From assembly GCF_000745215.1 (NCBI RefSeq), contig NZ_JQNK01000009.1:1612001-1676000 (forward strand): a stretch of DNA of 64,000 nucleotides. Reading direction: 5' to 3'. The notes beneath the pieces were generated by a model. The model was not told where the DNA came from. It saw only the letters and a list, made by a program, of their open reading frames with translations, and searched no databases. This document shows positions 55,108 through 63,990 of this stretch, piece by piece; positions within the stretch are counted from its first letter, which is position 1, and each line of letters opens with the position of its first letter. Source of the DNA: Methylosinus sp. PW1. Its GTDB lineage: Bacteria > Pseudomonadota > Alphaproteobacteria > Rhizobiales > Beijerinckiaceae. The translations under genes and the position numbers were made by a program.

Positions 55108-55126
55108 TCTTCGAGAGCGGAGACGC

Positions 55127-55609
55127 TCAGCTCTGCGGCTCGCCGCGATCCCGGCGCGCGCGCATGAAGGATTCGAATTCCGCGCGATCACGCGCGCGGC
55201 GCAGCTCGTCTATATGCTCGGCGAACTCGCGCTCCGCCTCGGCGAGCTTGCGGCGCTCCTCCTCGAGGCGGGCGAGCTCGCTCTCGCGCCAATCGTCGAA
55301 AGCGACATTGCCCGAGGAGCGCATGAAGCCCGGACCGCGCCAGCCGCCGGTCGGGCCGGGCTGGCCGGTCGCCTCTTTCCAGCGGGCCTGGACATCGGCC
55401 GCGCGCTCCTGCGCGAAGGCGAAGAGATCGCCCTCATAGCCCATCTTCCGCTGCCACACTTTGAAGAGCACGATAGCGAGGCCGATCGGCCAGAAGACGA
55501 TAAAGCCCAGAACCATCGCCAGAAGCTCGAGCGGCTTCCATGGCCGTCCGCCGTCTCCGAAGCGATAGTGAGATTCATGGCCCATGCGGGAGTGACGATG
55601 ACAGCCCAT
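55127..55609 (-). CDS. DUF2852 family protein
   Basis: A 160-residue alphaproteobacterial family protein. A single transmembrane helix (about 28-50; PLELLAMVLGFIVFWPIGLAIVLFK in part) is followed by a charged helical tail with a likely coiled coil (about 105-150; ARLEEERRKLAEAEREFAEH). Function unknown. The start ATG 55609 is used, with a second ATG eight codons on. It is monocistronic with its own terminator. Confidence 0.85.
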   Translation of the reverse strand: MGCHRHSRMGHESHYRFGDGGRPWKPLELLAMVLGFIVFWPIGLAIVLFKVWQRKMGYEGDLFAFAQERAADVQARWKEATGQPGPTGGWRGPGFMRSSGNVAFDDWRESELARLEEERRKLAEAEREFAEHIDELRRARDRAEFESFMRARRDRGEPQS

Positions 55610-55817
55610 GTTCGGACTCTCCAGTTCCTTCGCTCATCGCGGGCGCGCGCGGTGGATCCGCGCGCCGACGACGCAATGTGAATGTAACATACATTAACAT
55701 TGTTGTTTCGCAAGGGGTCCGCCAAAGATTCCGCCTCCGCCGGCGCATCCCAGCCGATTTCGTCTCTCGCGCCGCGCCGCGCTATCCTGCACGCGACCTC
55801 TCTCGCGAATCGTTTCC

Positions 55818-57383
55818 ATGACCGATTTCTCCGACGTGGACGCAAGCGCGCTCCTAGCACTGGCGACGCTCATCGGCGCCGGGGCGCTGCCTTTTCTGTT
55901 CCACCTCGCCTTCGGCCGCCGCAGGCGCAAGGGCCGCGCGCGCGCCGCCTCGGTCGCGCTGGCGCTCGGCCGCTCGCGCCGTCTGGCGCTGGTCGGCGTC
56001 GCTGGAGCGGAACGCCTGCTGCTGCTCGGCGAGACCAGCGATGTCGTGATCGAATCCCATGTCGCCGACGCCGCCCCGGCCGAGGAGGCGCCCGAGCCGC
56101 CATCAGAACTGCGCGGCCTGTTTCCGCTCGGCGCCGTCTCGCTGCTCGCAGGGGTCGCGGTCGGAATGCTCTGCGGCGTGTTCCGCCTCATCCTCGACGC
56201 CGCCGGGCGGATGCGCATGGCCATTCCCGAACGGTTCGCGGAGCGTCCGCTGCTCGGCCTCGCGATCATGGTCGCCGGCGCGGCGCTCGCCACTGGGCTC
56301 GCGGCCTATCTCGTGCGCCGTTTCGTCCCGGCGGCGGTGGGAAGCGGCATTCCGCATGTCGAATCGGTGATCGACGGCAGCGAGCCGCCCTCCCCGCCGC
56401 TGCTGCTGCCGGTGAAATTCATCGGCGGCGTGCTGGCGATGGGCGCCGGCCTCGCGCTCGGCCGCGAAGGGCCATCGGTGCAGATGGGCGCGACGCTCGC
56501 GCATCAGTTCGGCCGCTATCTGCGCTATGATTGGCGCGATCAGCAATCGCTGCTCGCCGCGGGCGCCGGAGCCGGGCTCGCCGCCGCCTTCAACGCGCCG
56601 CTCGCCGGCGCGGCCTTCGTGCTCGAGGAATTGCTGCGCCGCTTCGATATGCGCCATGCGACCATAGCGCTCGGCGCTTCGGTCGGCGCCATATCGGTCG
56701 TCCGGCTGCTGCTCGGGCCGGAGCCGGAATTGCGCGTCGCGACGCATTATCCCGTCGGGCCGCTCGATGTTCCGCTCGGCCTCGCGCTCGGCGCCGCCAT
56801 GGGGCTCGCCAGCCTCGCCTATAATCGCGCCATTCTCCGCGCGCTGGACTTCGCCGATCGCTCGCCCTTGCCGGCGGAGGCGAAGGCCGCTCTGGTCGGC
56901 GCCGGCGTCGGCGCCATCGGCTTTCTCGCGCCCGATCTCGGCGGCGGCGGCGATAATCTCACGCAAAAGACGCTCGACGGCGCCTATGCGCTCGACGCCC
57001 TGCCGCTGGTCTTCGCGCTGCGATTCGCGCTCGGCGTCGTCTCCTATGCGGCGGGGACGCCGGGCGGATTGTTCGCGCCGCTGCTGGCGCTCGGGGCCGA
57101 GATCGGGCTCTTCTTCGGCCTCATGATTCCGGGCGAGGACGCGCTGACCATGGGAATGAAATTCGCGCTCATCGGCATGGCCTCGTTTTTCGCCGCCGTG
57201 GTGCGCGCGCCGCTCACCGGCATGATCCTCATCACTGAGATGACCGATAATTCCGAGCTGCTGCTGCCCATGCTGGCGGCCTGCTTCGCGGCCATGGCCA
57301 TCGCCGCCGTCTGCCGCAACGAGCCGATCTATGACGCGCTGAAGGAGCGCTCCGCCCGTCTCGCGCGGCGGGCGGAGACTTAA
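55818..57383 (+). CDS. clcA: ClC-family chloride/proton antiporter or channel
   Basis: A 521-residue membrane protein of the ClC family. The filter sequences GSGIPHVESV (about 174), ALGREGPSVQMGA (about 214) and AAGTPGGLFAPLL (about 410) are present. The first about 75 residues before the first membrane helix are a basic and then acidic extension not usual in the short bacterial members. The REGPSVQ motif carries the gating Glu. Chloride channel and antiporter types cannot be told apart here. The 3' end overlaps the convergent TetR gene by four bases. The upstream region contains an AT-rich inverted repeat. Confidence 0.92.
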   Translation: MTDFSDVDASALLALATLIGAGALPFLFHLAFGRRRRKGRARAASVALALGRSRRLALVGVAGAERLLLLGETSDVVIESHVADAAPAEEAPEPPSELRGLFPLGAVSLLAGVAVGMLCGVFRLILDAAGRMRMAIPERFAERPLLGLAIMVAGAALATGLAAYLVRRFVPAAVGSGIPHVESVIDGSEPPSPPLLLPVKFIGGVLAMGAGLALGREGPSVQMGATLAHQFGRYLRYDWRDQQSLLAAGAGAGLAAAFNAPLAGAAFVLEELLRRFDMRHATIALGASVGAISVVRLLLGPEPELRVATHYPVGPLDVPLGLALGAAMGLASLAYNRAILRALDFADRSPLPAEAKAALVGAGVGAIGFLAPDLGGGGDNLTQKTLDGAYALDALPLVFALRFALGVVSYAAGTPGGLFAPLLALGAEIGLFFGLMIPGEDALTMGMKFALIGMASFFAAVVRAPLTGMILITEMTDNSELLLPMLAACFAAMAIAAVCRNEPIYDALKERSARLARRAET

Positions 57384-58000
57384 ACGGAGGAGGTCTCCGC
57401 GCGGCGGGCGGCGGACTCCATGAGATTGCGCGCGGCGGCGTCGAGCACGGGGATGGGATCGAGCCCCTTGGCGGCGTCGAGATGGCCGGAGATGGTCAGC
57501 ATGGCGACGCCATGGGCGAGCGCCCAGAGCTGCAACGCCAGCTTGCGCGCGCCCTGCGCCGCAACGCCCCGCTGCTGCAAAAAAGCCACCACGGAGCGCC
57601 ACAGAATATCCAGCGCATGATCGGCGGCGTCGGCGGAGGGCTCGCTCGCCAGCGTCGCCGCCGAGCCGAACATTGCGGCGTAGAGGCCGGGCTCCTCACG
57701 CGCGAAGGCGAGATAGGCGGCGCACATGCGCCACATGGCCGCCGCCGCCTCCGGCCGTCCTTCGTCCCAGGCTTTTTCCAACGCCGAGCCGAAGGAGAGA
57801 AAGCCGCGCCGGGCGACCTCGTTCAGCAAATCCTCGCGGCTGGCGAAATGACGGTAGGGCGCGGCCGCCGTGACGCCGACGCGCTTGGCCGCCTCGCCGA
57901 GGCTGAGATTGGCCGGCCCGCCTTCCGCCAGCAGCTCGAGCGCAGCCTCGACCAGCGCCTCCTTGAGGGCGCCATGGTGATATTTGCGCTTGATGGTCAT
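57380..58000 (-). CDS. TetR-family transcriptional regulator
   Basis: A 206-residue regulator with an N-terminal HTH (KEALVEAALELLAEGGPAN, then LSLGEAAKRVGVTAAAPYRHF) and a ligand-binding domain of the AcrR/TetR_C type including AAYLAFAREEPGLYAAMF. No divergent target is adjacent; the region upstream instead carries an intergenic repeat. ATG 58000. Ligand and targets unknown. Confidence 0.88.
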   Translation of the reverse strand: MTIKRKYHHGALKEALVEAALELLAEGGPANLSLGEAAKRVGVTAAAPYRHFASREDLLNEVARRGFLSFGSALEKAWDEGRPEAAAAMWRMCAAYLAFAREEPGLYAAMFGSAATLASEPSADAADHALDILWRSVVAFLQQRGVAAQGARKLALQLWALAHGVAMLTISGHLDAAKGLDPIPVLDAAARNLMESAARRAETSSV

Positions 58001-58097
58001 TCGTGCGGCATGCGTGAGGCGAAGCGTTCGCGCAGCCGTCGCACAGATGGACGCCGAAGGGAAGTGGGCCGTCGTTCCTCGAACCGATCAGCCGCGC

Positions 58098-58205
58098 GTG
58101 CTTCGAGACGCGGCCTTCGGCCGCTCCTCAGCATGAGGGACGCTTGTGTGACCCAGAGCACCCCCTCATGCTGAGGAGCCCGCATAGCGGGCGTCTTAAA
58201 AGCAC
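58098..58205. repeat. Large imperfect inverted repeat (intergenic BIME-like element)
   Basis: CTCCTCAGCATGAGGG (58124-58139) is the exact reverse complement of 58163-58178. The outer parts (GTGCT-TCGA-GACGC at 58098-58111 and GCGTC...AGCAC ending at 58205) also pair, and GGCCTTCGGCC and GCCCGCATAGCGGGC make local hairpins. It fills most of the 228-base gap between the TetR gene and spoVR. Repeats of this style occur in many copies in alphaproteobacteria. Confidence 0.75.
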
Positions 58206-58228
58206 GAGGGGCTCCAGAAGGCGGAAGC

Positions 58229-59752
58229 TCACCCCGCCTCCGGCCGCACCATATGCTCCTTCAGCACCTGCTCCGTGCCGGCGTCGATCTCCTGCAGCAG
58301 CACCTCATAGCCCCACAGATTGGCGAGATGGCCGAGCACCATTGCGGCGTTGGTCAGCTCCAGCATCTTGCCGTCGCGCACGCGATGATGCAGCACGAGC
58401 TTGCGATTGCCGGCGAGATCGACATCGACGATCTGAATGTCCGGCGCATAGCCGCCGACGTCATATTGCGCCGCGAGGCTGCGGCGCAGATCGCGATAGC
58501 CGCGCTCATTGTGGATCGACGACACTTCGAGATGCGGCTGCTCACGATCGTCGACGACATGGAACAGCCGCCAATTGCGAATGAGCCGCGGGCTCAGGAA
58601 TTGCGCGATGAAGCTGTCGTCGCGGTAATTCGCCCAGACGTGGCGCAGCACCTCCATCGCATCGCCGGTTCCGGCGATCTCGGGGAACCAATAGCGGTCC
58701 TCCTCGGTCGGCTCGCGCACGATGCGCTCTATGTCGCGCATCATGTCGAAGCCGAGCGCATAAGGATTGACGCCATTATAGGACGGGCTGTCGTAGAAGG
58801 GCTGCCGCGTGGCGTTGGTGTGCGAGGTGAGGAACTCGAGGAAGCTGCCGTCGTCGATCCGCCCGGTCTCGTGCAGACGACCGAGCAGCCGATAATGGCA
58901 ATAGGTGGCGCAGCCCTCGTTCATCACCTTGGTCTGCTGCTGCGGATAGAAATATTGCGCGATGAGCCGCACGATGCGCAGCACCTCTCGCTGCCAGGGT
59001 CTCAGACGCGGCGCGGCCTTCTCCAAAAAGTAGAGGATGTTCTCTTGCGGCAGGCCGAGCAGGGCGCGGCGCTTGTCGCTGGCCAATTGCTTCGCGCCAT
59101 GCGCGCGGCCGGGGACGGTGCGCCACAGATCGTCATAGACGCGCTCGCGCTCCTCCTTGCGATCCTGCTCGCGCTTCTCCTCCATATGGAGATTGAGCGG
59201 ACGCTTGCGCGGATAGCGGTCTATGCCTTGCGGCATCAGCGCATGGGCGGCGTCGAGCAGGCGCTCCACCTCCGCATGGCCGTAGCGCTCCTCGCAATTG
59301 GCGATATAGGCCTTGGCGAAGGAGAGATAATCCAGAATCCCTTCTGGATCGGTCCATTGCCGGAACTGGTAATTATGCTTGAAGAAATGATTGTGGCCGA
59401 AGGCGGCGTGCGCGATCACCAGCGTCTGCATAGTGGCGGAATTCTCCTCCATTATGTAGCTGATGCAAGGATCGGCGTTGATGACGATCTCATAGGCGAG
59501 GCCCTGCAGCCCCATTCGATAAATGCCCTCGTGCTGGGCGAAGCGCTTGCCGAACGACCAATGCTTGTAGAAGAGCGGCATGCCGGTCGAGGCGTAGGCG
59601 TCGAGCATCTGCTCGGCGGTGATGATCTCGATCTGATTGGCGAATGTGTCGAGCCCGAGCTCCTTGTGCGCAATGTCCGCGACCGCGTCGTGGATGCGCT
59701 GGATCGTGCCGAAATCCCAATCCTTGCCTTCATAGAGCAGCTCGCCGCGCAT
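58229..59752 (-). CDS. SpoVR-family protein
   Basis: A 507-residue SpoVR/YcgB-type protein: WDFGTIQRIHDAVADIAHKEL near the start, QIEIITAEQMLDAYASTGMP, LAYEIVINADPCISYIMEEN, FGHNHFFKHNY and NEGCATYCHYRLLG are all family landmarks. SpoVR is the third partner of the conserved prkA-yeaH-spoVR (ycgB) operon associated with starvation and sporulation-like stress responses; its molecular role is unknown. The ATG at 59752 overlaps the yeaH stop by four bases (ATGA). A longer upstream reading frame runs into yeaH and is not used. Confidence 0.93.
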   Translation of the reverse strand: MRGELLYEGKDWDFGTIQRIHDAVADIAHKELGLDTFANQIEIITAEQMLDAYASTGMPLFYKHWSFGKRFAQHEGIYRMGLQGLAYEIVINADPCISYIMEENSATMQTLVIAHAAFGHNHFFKHNYQFRQWTDPEGILDYLSFAKAYIANCEERYGHAEVERLLDAAHALMPQGIDRYPRKRPLNLHMEEKREQDRKEERERVYDDLWRTVPGRAHGAKQLASDKRRALLGLPQENILYFLEKAAPRLRPWQREVLRIVRLIAQYFYPQQQTKVMNEGCATYCHYRLLGRLHETGRIDDGSFLEFLTSHTNATRQPFYDSPSYNGVNPYALGFDMMRDIERIVREPTEEDRYWFPEIAGTGDAMEVLRHVWANYRDDSFIAQFLSPRLIRNWRLFHVVDDREQPHLEVSSIHNERGYRDLRRSLAAQYDVGGYAPDIQIVDVDLAGNRKLVLHHRVRDGKMLELTNAAMVLGHLANLWGYEVLLQEIDAGTEQVLKEHMVRPEAG

Positions 59753-61059
59753 CAGCCGACCTCCGCCGTCTTGGCCGCGCGCCGTTGGAACAATTGCCGG
59801 AACACGGAATAGATATGCTCGCGCCGGGAGACGCGACGCATCTGGAATTTCTCGCTTTCCTTTTGCAGCGCGGCGTAGGTGAGCCATAGCGAGCTCTGCC
59901 CGTGATGCGGCACATAGCCATGCGTCTCGGCATTCGGCCCGCTCACTTCCACATAAGCGAAATATTGGCACAGCGGCAGAATTTGGTTCTGTAGCAGCTC
60001 GCGCGTCTGCGGATTGTCGCTGGAGAGATTGTCGCCGTCCGAGGCCTGCGCGGCGTAGATGTTCCACACGCCCGGATCATAGCGCTCGCGAATGACCTTC
60101 AGCATCTCCTGCAGAGCGGAGGAGACCATTGTGCCGCCGGTCTCGGCGGAGCGAAAGAATGTGTCCTCGTCCACCTCGCCGGCGCGATCCGTATGGCGGA
60201 TGAAGACGATCTCGACGCGCTTGTAGCGCCGCGTCAAGAACACATGCAGCAGCATGAAGAAGCGCTTGGCGAGATCCTTCATATGCTCGGTCATGGAGCC
60301 GGAGACGTCCATGAGGCAGAACATCACCGCCTGCGTCACAGGCTTGGGAAAACGCTCGAAGCGGCGATAGCGCAGATCGATCGGATCGAGATAGGAGATG
60401 CGCGACCTCTTGTTGCGCAGCGCCTCGAGCTCGGCGGCGAGGCGCTCGGATTCGGCGTCGTCGCGGCTCTGCGCCTCCGCGAGGCGGCGTTCGAGATCGT
60501 CGACCGTCGATTGCTTGGGCCGCTTCAGCGCGATGCGCCGCGAGAGCGACGTTTGCAGCGTGCGATGCAGCGCGAGATTGGCCGGCGTGCCGGTGGTGGT
60601 GTAGCCGGCGCGGCGCAGACCTTCCTTCTCCGTCTGCGCGACGCGCCTTTTGGCGAGATCGGGCAGCTCGAGATCGTCCAGGAATATGCTCAGAAATTCG
60701 TCACGCGAAAGGATGAAGCGGAAGGCGTCCTCCTGCCCATCGCCGCGGCCGACCTGGCCGCCGCCGCCTTCGCCCTCGCCTTCGCCGCGCGGGCGCTCGA
60801 TGAGATCGCCCTCGACATAATCCTTATTGCCGGGCAGCACGAGATCGCGCCGCGAGCCCTGCGTGTGGCGGAATGTGGGCTCGCGCGTGCCCTCGGAGGG
60901 AATGGAAATCTCTCCGGGGCTCTCGAGATCGCCGATCGCGCGGTCCTTGCTCGCCTCGCGAACCGCCTTCTCCACCATATCCTTGGCGCGGCGCAAAAAG
61001 CGCTGGCGGTTCGCGAAGCTCTTGCTTCCGGGGTTCAACCGACGATCGACGATGTGCAT
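59752..61059 (-). CDS. YeaH/YhbH-family protein (DUF444)
   Basis: A 435-residue DUF444 protein with a VWA-like domain. The metal-site motif FCLMDVSGSMTEH is at about 246-258, followed by RFFMLLHVFLTRRYKRVEIVFI. Members are phosphorylation targets or partners of the PrkA kinase and are encoded in the same operon from enterobacteria to alphaproteobacteria. N-terminal region (about 1-110) has the RRLNPGSKSFANRQRFLRR segment typical of YeaH. ATG 61059. It is coupled with spoVR (ATGA) and lies 37 bases after prkA. Confidence 0.93.
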   Translation of the reverse strand: MHIVDRRLNPGSKSFANRQRFLRRAKDMVEKAVREASKDRAIGDLESPGEISIPSEGTREPTFRHTQGSRRDLVLPGNKDYVEGDLIERPRGEGEGEGGGGQVGRGDGQEDAFRFILSRDEFLSIFLDDLELPDLAKRRVAQTEKEGLRRAGYTTTGTPANLALHRTLQTSLSRRIALKRPKQSTVDDLERRLAEAQSRDDAESERLAAELEALRNKRSRISYLDPIDLRYRRFERFPKPVTQAVMFCLMDVSGSMTEHMKDLAKRFFMLLHVFLTRRYKRVEIVFIRHTDRAGEVDEDTFFRSAETGGTMVSSALQEMLKVIRERYDPGVWNIYAAQASDGDNLSSDNPQTRELLQNQILPLCQYFAYVEVSGPNAETHGYVPHHGQSSLWLTYAALQKESEKFQMRRVSRREHIYSVFRQLFQRRAAKTAEVG

Positions 61060-61096
61060 CGTTCCATCACCCGTTCTTCGCCGGCTCGCCTTACGA

Positions 61097-63040
61097 TCAG
61101 CCGGCCTGTTTTACGCGCATGTACCACTCGACCAGACGGCGCACCTGGCGCTCTGTATAGCCGCGGGCCATCATGCGGCTTACGAATTCTGCATGTTTTT
61201 TTTCTGTCTGCGTGTCTTTTTTCGATCCGAATGAAATGATCGGCAGCAGTTCCTCCACCTGGGAGAACATGCGCCGCTCGATGACGTCGCGGATTTTCTC
61301 ATAGCTCGCCCAGGAGGGATTGCGCCCCTCATTGGCCGCGCGCCAGCGCAGCGCGAACTTCACCACCTCATTGCGGAAGTCCTTGGGATTGGCGATGCCC
61401 GCGGGCTTCTCGATCTTGGTCAGCTCCTGGTTCAAAAGGTCGCGGTCCAGCAGCTGTCCCGTGTCCGGGTCCTTGAAATCCTGATCCTCGATCCAGGCGT
61501 CGGCATAGTCGATATAACGGTCGAAGAGATTCTGTCCGTAATCCTGATAGGACTCTAAATAGGCTTTCTGAATCTCATGGCCGATGAATTCTGCGTAGCG
61601 CGGCGCGAGCTCGGCCTTGATGAACTCGAGATAGCGCTTCTCGATCTCCGGCGGCATCTGCTCGCGGCGCAGCGACTGCTCCAGCACATACATGAGATGC
61701 ACCGGGTCGGCCGCGACCTCGACCGTGTCGTGGTTGAAGGTCGCCGCCAGCACCTTGAAGGCGAAGCGCGTCGAGCAGCCGTCCATGCCCTCGTCGACGC
61801 CGGCGGCGTCCTTATACTCGAGCATGCTGCGCGCGCGCGGGTCCACCTCGCGCAGGCTCTCGCCGTCATAGACGCGCATCTTGGAGAAGAGATTGGAGTT
61901 CTCGTGCGGCTTCAGGCGCGAGAGCACGATGAAGCGGGCGAGCATCTCCAGCGTGCTCGGGGCGCAGCTCGCCTCGGCCAGCTCGGAGCCGCGCAGCAGC
62001 TTCTCGTAAATATGCTGCTCTTCCGTCACCCGCAGGCAATAAGGCACTTTGATCACATAGATGCGATCGATGAAGGCCTCATTGTTGCGGTTGTTCTTGA
62101 AGCTCTGCCATTCCGCCTCGTTGGAATGGGCCATGACGATGCCGGAGAAGGGAATTGCGCCGATATTCTCGGTGCCGATGTAATTTCCCTCCTGCGTCGC
62201 CGTCAGCAGAGGATGCAGCATCTTGATCGGCGCCTTGAACATCTCGACGAATTCGAGAAGGCCCTGATTGGCGCGGTTGAGGCCGCCGGAATAGCTGTAG
62301 GCGTCCGGGTCCGCCTGCGCGAGATTCTCGAGCTTGCGAATATCCACCTTGCCGACGAGCGAGGAAATATCCTGATTATTCTCGTCGCCCGGCTCGGTCT
62401 TGGCTATGCCGATCTGGCGCAGACGCGAAGGCGTGATCTTCACCACGCTGAATTTGGTGATGTCGCCGCCGAACTCGTCGAGACGCTTGAGGCACCAGGG
62501 GCTCATCAGCCCGTTGAGGCGCCGGCGCGGAATGCCGTAGCGCTGCTCGAGCATGTCGCCCGCCGTCGCCGGATCGAAGAGGCCGAGCGGGCTCTCGAAG
62601 ACGGGCGACAGCTCGTCGCCGGCCTTGAGCACATAGATGGGATCGATCTCCATCAACGCCTTCAGGCGCTCGGCGAGCGAGGATTTGCCGCCGCCGACCG
62701 GGCCGAGCAGATAGAGGATCTGCTTGCGCTCCTCGAGCCCCTGCGCGGCATGGCGGAAGAAGCTGACGATCCGCTCGATCGTCTCCTCCATGCCGAAGAA
62801 TTCGGCGAAGGCCGGATAGACGCGGATGGTGCGGTTCATGAAGATGCGGCCGAGCCTCGGGTCGCGCGATGTGTCGATCAGCTCCGGCTCGCCGATCGCG
62901 TCGAGAATGCGCTCCGCTGCGCTCGCATAGGTCTTCGGATTCTCGCGGCATAGATCGAGGTATTCGGAGAGCGTCATCTCGACGGCTCTTCTGCCTCTGT
63001 AGGACCTCGCAAAATCCGCAAAAACGTCGGAGTTCGTCAT
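61097..63040 (-). CDS. prkA: PrkA-type serine protein kinase
   Basis: A 647-residue AAA+/kinase protein. Walker A GPVGGGKS is at 113-120; the C-terminal half (about 380-640) holds the PrkA kinase-like domain (the Tyr/Asp segments DRYIDYADAWIEDQDFKDPD and LLNQELTKIEKPAGI). PrkA phosphorylates YeaH-type partners and is induced in starvation or nitrogen stress in other bacteria. It is first in the prkA-yeaH-spoVR operon. Start ATG 63040. The region upstream (63041-63421) is empty and presumably contains its promoter. Confidence 0.95.
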   Translation of the reverse strand: MTNSDVFADFARSYRGRRAVEMTLSEYLDLCRENPKTYASAAERILDAIGEPELIDTSRDPRLGRIFMNRTIRVYPAFAEFFGMEETIERIVSFFRHAAQGLEERKQILYLLGPVGGGKSSLAERLKALMEIDPIYVLKAGDELSPVFESPLGLFDPATAGDMLEQRYGIPRRRLNGLMSPWCLKRLDEFGGDITKFSVVKITPSRLRQIGIAKTEPGDENNQDISSLVGKVDIRKLENLAQADPDAYSYSGGLNRANQGLLEFVEMFKAPIKMLHPLLTATQEGNYIGTENIGAIPFSGIVMAHSNEAEWQSFKNNRNNEAFIDRIYVIKVPYCLRVTEEQHIYEKLLRGSELAEASCAPSTLEMLARFIVLSRLKPHENSNLFSKMRVYDGESLREVDPRARSMLEYKDAAGVDEGMDGCSTRFAFKVLAATFNHDTVEVAADPVHLMYVLEQSLRREQMPPEIEKRYLEFIKAELAPRYAEFIGHEIQKAYLESYQDYGQNLFDRYIDYADAWIEDQDFKDPDTGQLLDRDLLNQELTKIEKPAGIANPKDFRNEVVKFALRWRAANEGRNPSWASYEKIRDVIERRMFSQVEELLPIISFGSKKDTQTEKKHAEFVSRMMARGYTERQVRRLVEWYMRVKQAG

Positions 63041-63421
63041 GGGGCACCTGTCGCTGGAGCGCTATGGCTCACGATTCCCGAGACGGCTCGAAATCCATCG
63101 GCCGCCCTCTCGTCTTCGCCGTCGACCGCCCCACCCCTGTCGATGGCCAAAAGACCGAGCTCAGGGCATTCGAGGCAAGGTTTGTGCCGGTCGCGGCGGG
63201 AAGCTCGTCTCCTGTCATATGAGCATCATTGTCTGCTCAGGGTAGACGTAACGGTTGCGATTCCCTCTTCGCCGAGGGCGTCGACATCACTCTGGCGCCG
63301 ATCCCCGCTCCACACGGGCCGTCGATATCAACTGGGGCGCGATCGCTGATATTGGCGAAGTTCGGCGGCCGCGTCGACACCAATCCTTTTCCCGATGGTA
63401 AAGTTCTCGAGAAGGAGCGGC
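63041..63421. other. Intergenic region upstream of prkA, no gene seen
   Basis: A 381-base stretch between the minus-strand zur-like stop and prkA. It should hold the promoter of the prkA operon. Short open frames in it match nothing known, and no repeat or clear operator was found. Confidence 0.5.
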
Positions 63422-63862
63422 TCAGCCCGCTTTTCCCTCCGCCGCGGCGCAGCGTCCGCACAGGCCCGCGATCTCGACGACGCGCGTGCGCGGCTGAAAG
63501 CCGGCCGCCGCGGTGAGGCCGGCGAGGCCGCGCGTCAGCTCCGGGCTCGTCGCCTCGCTCACCTCGCCGCATTCGTCGCAAATGAGGAAGATCACCGGCT
63601 CGCCGGCCTCATGCGCATGGCCGCAGACGACGAAAGCGTTGCGGGAGGCCAGCCGATGCGCGAGGCCCTGGTCCAGCAGATAGCCGAGCGCCCGATAGAC
63701 CGAGATGGGCGCCGGGCGCTTGCCGCTCTCGTCGGCGAGAAGATCGATCATCTCATAGGCGCCGACCGGCCGGTTCGCCTTGGTGAGAATGTTCAGCGCG
63801 GCGCGGCGCGCCGGCGTGAGGCCCCGCGCCGTCGTCCCCGGCGCCGCTCGCTTGATGGTCAT
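63422..63862 (-). CDS. Zur-like Fur-family metalloregulator
   Basis: A 146-residue Fur-family repressor. An N-terminal winged helix (ALNILTKANRPVGAYEMIDLL; PISVYRALGYLLDQGLAHRL) is followed by a dimerisation domain with metal-site Cys: CGHAHEAG, FLICDECGEV and GLCGRCAA. Two CxxC pairs are typical of the structural zinc site. The absence of a typical His-rich Fur loop and the AEALG/ YRAL pattern resemble Zur (zinc uptake regulator) more than Fur. ATG 63862. It is divergent from the last, truncated gene. Confidence 0.82.
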   Translation of the reverse strand: MTIKRAAPGTTARGLTPARRAALNILTKANRPVGAYEMIDLLADESGKRPAPISVYRALGYLLDQGLAHRLASRNAFVVCGHAHEAGEPVIFLICDECGEVSEATSPELTRGLAGLTAAAGFQPRTRVVEIAGLCGRCAAAEGKAG

Positions 63863-63990
63863 GGCGCATTGTAGCGCGCCGCGGCCGTCCTGACGAGAGC
63901 GCCCGCGCCGGCTTGCGCGCGCGCGGCGCGCCTCTATAGTCGCGGCGCGATGCGCGCCCGCGCGAGGCGGCGCCGAAAGAAGAATCTCGA

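Noticed and set aside
59753..60067. Upstream extension of spoVR
   Set aside because: It overlaps yeaH in another frame with low-complexity sequence; the ATGA coupling at 59752 gives a standard SpoVR start.
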